A program made the translations under genes and the position numbers. DNA of 64,000 bases from Symbiodinium natans (lineage: Eukaryota; Sar; Dinophyceae; Suessiales; Symbiodiniaceae). Numbering within the stretch: the stretch's first letter is position 1; each line of letters begins with the position of its first letter. The notes under the pieces were generated by a model, which saw only the letters and a list, made by a program, of their open reading frames with translations, was not told the DNA's origin and did no database searches. Of the stretch, positions 58,332 to 64,000 are shown piece after piece. The stretch covers positions 191,857-255,856 of the forward strand of contig CAJNDS010002627.1 of assembly GCA_905221605.1 (NCBI GenBank). Reading direction: 5' to 3'.

Positions 58332-58389
58332 ACCCTAAGCAAGCCCAAGTCATAAAGAACACCCTAAGCAAGCCCAAGTCATAAAGAAC
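58332..58389 (+). repeat. 29-bp tandem duplication
   Basis: Two identical 29-bp copies (58332-58360 and 58361-58389) beginning ACCCTAAGCAAGCCCAAGTC, directly before the (AC)n tract. Confidence 0.95.
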
Positions 58390-58399
58390 ACCAAGACTA

Positions 58400-58646
<247 letters not shown>

Positions 58647-58919
58647 CTTGTCTGGTCGGCAAATTTGGAGAAGGCCCTCGGATCCAAGTACTCCAGCAGC
58701 CGATGCTGTCGTTGCAACATCGTGCCAACGCCAACATAAGCACGTAAGCTTGGAGCGAAGCAAAAGGAGTCGATCCACAACAGCATCCTACAAACCCCAC
58801 GGCTGCGACTCGCAAAGCCAAGTCCAAGCCGTCCAAGCCCAAAAAACTAACGAAGAAGATCACCACTACAAAGCCCCCAACCCCGCAAAGGACGAAGGGT
58901 CAGCTTGTAGCGCTTTGAT

Positions 58920-59002
58920 TTGGGATGTTCCCCCGTATACTACCAGTCCTTAATAGGGATTCAAATAAATTGAGGACTGTTAGTTTGGGGGGAACATCCC
59001 AA
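58920..59002. mobile_element. Family A foldback element, copy 4
   Basis: 83 bp, ends TTGGGATGTTCCCCC and GGGGGAACATCCCAA. The inner arms are shorter and more diverged (CAGTCCTTAATAGGGATT facing TTGAGGACTG). Confidence 0.85.
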
Positions 59003-59739
59003 CTTACAATGCCCTGCGCATCTCAGGGTCCGTCTGGCACGGCCTCCTCCGTTTCAGCGGGGCGGGGCTGCCTTACAGTCGCCACAACCTGCAAAAGGTC
59101 CCCAGGTCGGGTTTTTTCAGCCTAGGAGCTGCCTAGGACCTATAGGGACCCTTGGGGGGCTCAGGGAGCTCTTGCCCTTAAGATGCCAGGATGTGCTTCT
59201 TAGTCCGTGCTTCTTGCGTGTTTGGGCTTTGGGGACCGAGGACATCTGGGCAAGGTACGTTGGTGCCGAGGTGGTCGGGGAAAAAAGGGGGATAACAACG
59301 TCCACTCACAAAATGCTACCATTGCTAAGCTGCGATTCTGGCATTTACTGCATCCTCGCGCGTTGCCGTACACCACATTGCGAAGCAACCGTATTGAGGT
59401 TTGACGCTTTGGAACTCACAACTAGGCCCGGAAACTTCAAAAGCCCCAGAAAACCTCAGAACTCAAACAGACCTGGTCCAATCTCTCCATACGACTTGGA
59501 GAAGGAGAATGGCAAACAAATGACATACATTACAACTAAAGAAAAAAAAGAAGGCCCCCCCCAAAAAAAAAAAAACTAATAATGAGTACAAGCAGAGCCC
59601 GGCGGAGCCCGGCGGAGCCCGCGGCGCCTCCTCAAAGCGCCGAGCTGCTTCCGTGAGGGACTCGGCCCCTGCTTGGGGGAAGGCTTTCCGGTGCTCGAGG
59701 AGCCCCTGAGGCTCCAAGGACTATTTTTGGCACCTCGCT
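59003..59739. other. Unassigned spacer
   Basis: A13 run near 59563-59575 and a GCCCGGCGGA triplicate (59598-59622). The plus frame 59172-59579 (135 codons) is unrecognised. Confidence 0.5.
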
Positions 59740-60012
59740 ATATATAGTACTTTGGGGATTTGGGCCTGTTTTCGGAAATCCCCATGCGTGTCGAAACTTC
59801 TGACAGCTGAAGATTAGGGTTTAGGCTTAGGGCCGAGTTCAGGGTGTGTCGAGCAGAACCGGATAAGGTCTTCGCAGTCCACCTCCGCAAGCCGAAAGGC
59901 AGACCATAGCAGGCCCACCCGCGCAATCCCGAAATGTGAGTCTAACGCTGTCAGAAGTTTCGACACGCATGGGGATTTCCGAAAATAGGAGGCGCCCCTT
60001 GTATAAATACTA
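59740..60012. repeat. Inverted repeat with family C-like ends
   Basis: Arms 59766-59807 and 59947-59988 match over 42 bp with one mismatch: GCTGTCAGAAGTTTCGACAC followed by GCATGGGGATTTCCGAAAA. The GGGGATTTCCGAAAATAGG part resembles the family C end in the 54.3-kb copy. Similarity fades outward to 59740 and 60012. The 139-bp spacer starts with a short decayed telomeric motif (59814-59832). Confidence 0.8.
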
Positions 60013-60658
60013 CGTAATCTGTTTAAAGGAACTCCCGGAAAACAACACATACTCCGCCATACTCAGGGATTTGGGATGCCTCGGGCTACGGGGTCCATCC
60101 CCGAAGTCCGTTCGCCCGAGAACTCCGGAAAGGAAATCCCTCTAAGTCTCTCCAAGCCCCATTCAATAGAGCCCAAGGTCCAACAAGAATCCCGAAAGAG
60201 CCCAGTTCTCTGATACCCGGCACCTTCACCCCAAGCATTGGCACATCGCCGCAACGCTCGAGCCAGCAGAGCCTGGCAAAAGAGTTGGGGGAAAAGCTCC
60301 AAGGCTCAGACTCGCAAGAGCCGCTCTCTTATTGTCCTGTCCAGACATTTTCTCCCTGCCTTTAGCGGGTCTTTGTAGTCTTCTGGCCCCATGCCATCCC
60401 CTGCACCCACATGAAGCTGAAAATCTTCGGTCTTGACCCGGGAACGGAACGGCCACGAAAACCTGAAGAGCACCCAGTACGCAAAGTGCGAGCTTGCAAG
60501 AAACGCGCAAGGCACCGAACTCGCAAACCCAAGAAATTCATGCGACTCTCCCACCCTTCCCAAACAATCTGCACCTTCCGGCTCGGCGCAAGGGCAGCCA
60601 GGAGCTCTAGCATCACCTCCCAGGACAAGGCTTTTTCAGTATCTTCAAGAACTTTTTG
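60013..60658. other. Unassigned spacer
   Basis: Frames of 79-96 codons in competing phases on both strands (60411-60701 plus, 60226-60510 minus); nothing recognised. Confidence 0.45.
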
Positions 60659-60707
60659 CTTAGGGTTTAGGCGGTTTCGGGTCTCGGTTTATAGGGTTTA
60701 GGGTTTC
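60659..60707 (+). repeat. Decayed telomeric array
   Basis: About seven units, only two perfect (GCGGTTTCGGG and TCTCGGTTTATAGGG are variants). Confidence 0.75.
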
Positions 60708-63700
60708 AGCGAAAACGCCATCGGGCTGGGAACCATGGCCTTGTGCACAGCACGCACATGTGTGCATTTGTTTTTTCGCGCTGTGATGCCCATGCGCCGA
60801 AAGTACACCAACCTCATCAACGTCCCAAAGCAAATTGTGGCTGCGGCGCACCGATCGTCCACGGCTACATCTAAGTCTAGCTCAACGACAGATGCTCCAA
60901 CGCCGTTCAATATAACATCAGCATCCAGCATCCAGGGGATCACCTCAACAACCTCATGCAACGCTTCACAGACTACAGCAGCTTCCAACCGGCAGCATCG
61001 CTCTAAGTACATCCACCCGCACTTCGCCATCCAACATGTGATCATCAGATCTGCATGTAGGTATATAACCTGTAGACCGCTTCAGAAGAAACGTCTCAAC
61101 ACTGCAAGCGTATGCGGAACCTCAACGTCCTAGCGCGGCGTGCATCCGATTGGGCACAGGGCGCTCTACGGCCAGTGAGTGCGAACAGGCTAGTGGGTGA
61201 TATCAAGCGAAAAATCCAACTCCCAAGTCCACCGAGGCAGGTGCTTCTGCACGCTCATCGCGCTGCTGTCGTGCCGCGAGGAGCTGGTCCATGCGTTGGG
61301 CCAACTCCTGAGTGGAAGCCATCAACTGTTGCCATATCAACCCAAGAACTGCATGCAAGCAACACCTGGGCCATGAACCTGAAGTACATTTTAAAAACAC
61401 ACACACATACACATTGAAGCTTGCGCACGTAAGGGCCTCGCAGGAAACAACCCTTTACAGTGCTCGGGTGGCTCAGAGGTGGTTTCAGAATTGGGCCGGA
61501 GGCTTGAAAGGCCTTAGGTCTACGAGTCTACCGTTTTGCTCAAATTTGGGGACCCCATGGGATTTGTTAGCACCTCTCTGAACCGGCCTCCACGGCTGCA
61601 GTCTGCACATGCGCTGCGTGCTGGAGTTTGCTGTCGGCCTGCAAGGTCCAGGCGTTTTTACTTCGGCGTCGCAGCCACCCTGTCAAGACCCCAAACCCTC
61701 TGCGCCTTGGCTCCGACTTTGAGGAGCCAGCGCACCGCACGCTTCCGGCGGCTGGGCCGGGCCTCGAAATCTGAGGCGCGCTCCTGAGAGCTTTGGGGGG
61801 GGGGGGGGGGGGGGGGGAGGGGGGGCGGGGGTTAGTGGGTGTTTGAGTGGGCTTCAAGGGGGAATTAGGGAGGGGTCAGGATTGAAGTTTCCAAGATTGT
61901 TTTTCGGATGCCTTCAGGAGTGTTTTTGGTTATGCGCAACTCCATGGTTTGAGCTGCTTCGGGGTGCCCTGGTGACGATGGAGGCATAATATGTTCGTGG
62001 GCGTTGACTGATTGAAGGGTTCTCTCTGGCAATCGAGGCAACGAGGAGTTGCTAAAAGTGCTGTTGTCATTCAGGCTACTCAGGGCTAGAAGCTTTCATA
62101 GCAGGGCTAGTGCGGGGCCTTGAGATGAGGCTTCTCTGGGTTCTGCAAGCTCTGGGCCTCAGCAGGCAACCTCGTCTCTGGAACTTGAAGATCCCAACTC
62201 AAGGAGCAGTTCTCCAGCGCAAGATGCCGCAACCAGTACCCCGAGACTCAAGACGCAAAACGAAAACTATCGAAAACTGGAACTCGGTCCCTGCCCACAC
62301 GCCAACTTCCTTCTGAACAAAGCAAGAGAGCGTGACAACAGAGACTACACTCCTGCAGCTCGACAGAGACCTGGGCTCGCGCTCAGGGGCTCTGATCATC
62401 TGGGAGAGATTGGGATGATCTTTCGAGCCTTGGGGCTCTGTGATTGAGGCCCAACCCTGAACCCGGAACTGAATCCCGAAATACGCGAACTCTCCCCCAC
62501 AACGCTAGGCACCTACAAGCCCGCTGCAAGCCTTAAATCTGTGACTCCTACGTACAGACCCTAAACTCCGGATGATGTGCTATGCTGTGGACGTGCCCTC
62601 CAAGCCCCTCCAACTCCAAGCCCCTCCAAGCACTTCACCCCCCCCCCTCCTTCGCTGCCCAACAGCCTTACGTGCACGTACCTACCCCACCCTACCCCGT
62701 CTGTCTGTGTGAATCATACCACGACGGATGTTGGCGGGATGGTGAAGTGCTTGTGAAGTACTTCCAGATGCTCCAGCAGCATGGGCAAAATCATCTAGCT
62801 AGACACCCAACCGAGCCTTGTCCTTGCGGAGGACGCTCTCTTGAAGCGCCTCAGAGCAGAGGACTTCCTTGGCAGCCGAGGGGTGGGTCATGCAAGTCTG
62901 TTTGCCTTTAGGAAGTTTAGGCGGGGAAACCCGCTTGGGACGGAGTTACCGGGCTTGAAGGCACAAGGAGTCCAAGCGGCCTTTGGGGCAGTAGCGTTCA
63001 GAATATTCGGATCGTACTCTGATGCACCCTCGTGCACTCTGATGTGTAAACTTAAGCCGAAGGGGGGCCTCGGGGCGATGAGCAGCACAATCACTGCTTC
63101 TCCAGGCTTCTCAAACGATGGGAAAATCATGGATCACCGCAGTCTTAGAAGTCCGTGAACCAGGGTGTTCTCGTGCAGCTACCCCGGAAGCTCGCGTGGC
63201 TTGGCTCACCCGCCCTGCGCTTGCAAAGACGTTTCGGCGATTTACAGCGGTTCCGCAACCGCCAGGCCCGTACAATTGCAAAAAGGGTTGCATGTGATTG
63301 CAGATGTTGCAACCCAGCGGTCGTACAATGATGGGCTAGACATTCTCCTTGACTTGTGGCTATCAAAATATTACGAAATTATTTGGTGGCTGTTCTGCAC
63401 TGGGATGTTTGTCTGCACTCGACATCCACCAGCCCAGCATGGCCCAGCGGGAGGATTCTGGACGTCAGAAAATGCATCGGAAGAGCACGACTTCGTCCAG
63501 AAACAGCGGCCAACACAGGCACATGTAACATGAATTGGTGCTCACTGGCAAATGCCAATCCCGACACGCCACAAGCCCCGGCATTGCCAAGTTTAAGGAT
63601 CAATATGCATCGCCTGAAGTAAATGACCTGTGCCGGTGCTGTGTGTCACGACAGGGTTGCCTGATCAGCACTACCCTGAACCTACCCAAGGTGAAGGTGG

Positions 63701-63788
63701 AAGAACCATCACAAAGCCGCGTCCATTGCTCGAGACGAAGGACCAAGGACCCCCCGAGAAACTGGACATTGCAGCAGATGAACAACAT
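60708..63788. other. Unassigned 3.1-kb spacer
   Basis: The longest stretch without a telomeric array after 49 kb. Holds a G-rich run (about 61793-61830, G25 then GGGGGGG steps), an AC run (61397-61412) and frames of 100-132 codons on both strands (60735-61133 plus, 60698-61045 minus, 62582-62911 plus, 63165-63533 plus with a hydrophobic YYEIIWWLFCTGMF stretch). I recognise no product in any. If the window contains real exons, this and 50.6-52.2 kb are the likeliest places. Confidence 0.4.
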
Positions 63789-63872
63789 CCCCTAACCCCC
63801 AAACCCTAACCCCTAAACCCCAAACAGCAACCCTAAACCCTAACCCCTAAACCCTAAACCCTAAACCCTAAC
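63789..63872 (-). repeat. Interstitial telomeric array, variant-rich
   Basis: About eleven units with CCCCTAAC and CCCCAAA variants and one AACAGCAA break; the last three are clean. Confidence 0.93.
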
Positions 63873-64000
63873 ATGAGTAGATGTGGCCGTGGTGCGAAGC
63901 GCTCCAGCTTCTCCAGCTCCGCGCGCTGTGCCGCGGCAGCGGCCTCGGCGCTGCGGCGGAGCTCTGCCAAGGGCGCAAGGACGTCGCCTGCGGTTCAAAG

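Overview
This window looks like nuclear DNA of a eukaryote with plant/alveolate-type telomere chemistry. The heptamer TTTAGGG (CCCTAAA on the other strand) occurs in about 64 separate interstitial arrays, roughly 4.4 kb or 7% of the window, in both orientations and about one per kilobase outside a few array-free blocks. With very long (AC)n and (CT)n tracts, long homopolymers, a 100-N scaffold gap, mixed GC content and no compact gene order, a dinoflagellate or related protist is my best guess. Green algae, cryptophytes and plants share this telomere repeat, so the lineage is an inference. I saw no spliced-leader, rRNA, tRNA or recognisable protein domain.

Layout. 1-25 kb is a mosaic of 0.1-2.5 kb unassigned segments separated by telomeric arrays, with hairpin elements at 3.3, 19.6, 20.0 and 20.2 kb and a 600-bp (AC)n tract at 22.2 kb. 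25.07-25.96 kb is an AT-rich island full of inverted repeats. 26.0-31.85 kb is a GC-rich tandem array of about 27 units of about 200 bp, each carrying a (CCCCCACCG)n core and a splice-acceptor-like motif, with three insertions of a common module and the assembly gap. 32.0-32.9 kb holds a degenerate 3-unit repeat, a long decayed telomeric array and a 5-unit 69/72-bp repeat. 33.8-34.1 kb is a second AT-rich island. 35.9-36.5 kb is a nearly T-free A/C-rich tract ending in 110 A residues. 36.9-64 kb returns to the telomeric-array mosaic, with more copies of three short inverted-repeat families and two compound palindromes with telomeric repeats inside (56.0-56.4 and 59.7-60.0 kb).

Three short non-autonomous element families can be defined from copies in this window alone. 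Family A is a near-perfect foldback with ends TTGGGATGTTCC (4 copies). Family B has 19-bp ends beginning TTGCTTAAGAACCCC (3 copies). Family C has ends GGGGGTTT(A/C)CGAAA (at least 5 copies plus fragments). One family C copy (54.3 kb) has lost its middle and carries a telomeric array there instead. That is the clearest local evidence that telomeric DNA was inserted at internal breaks rather than left behind by old chromosome ends.

Coding content. Outside low-complexity DNA the longest open frame is 240 codons, begins at TTG and crosses a poly-C tract; most others are under 200 codons and about what chance gives. I recognise no gene. The window is best read as gene-poor, repeat-driven DNA, possibly with short undetected exons.
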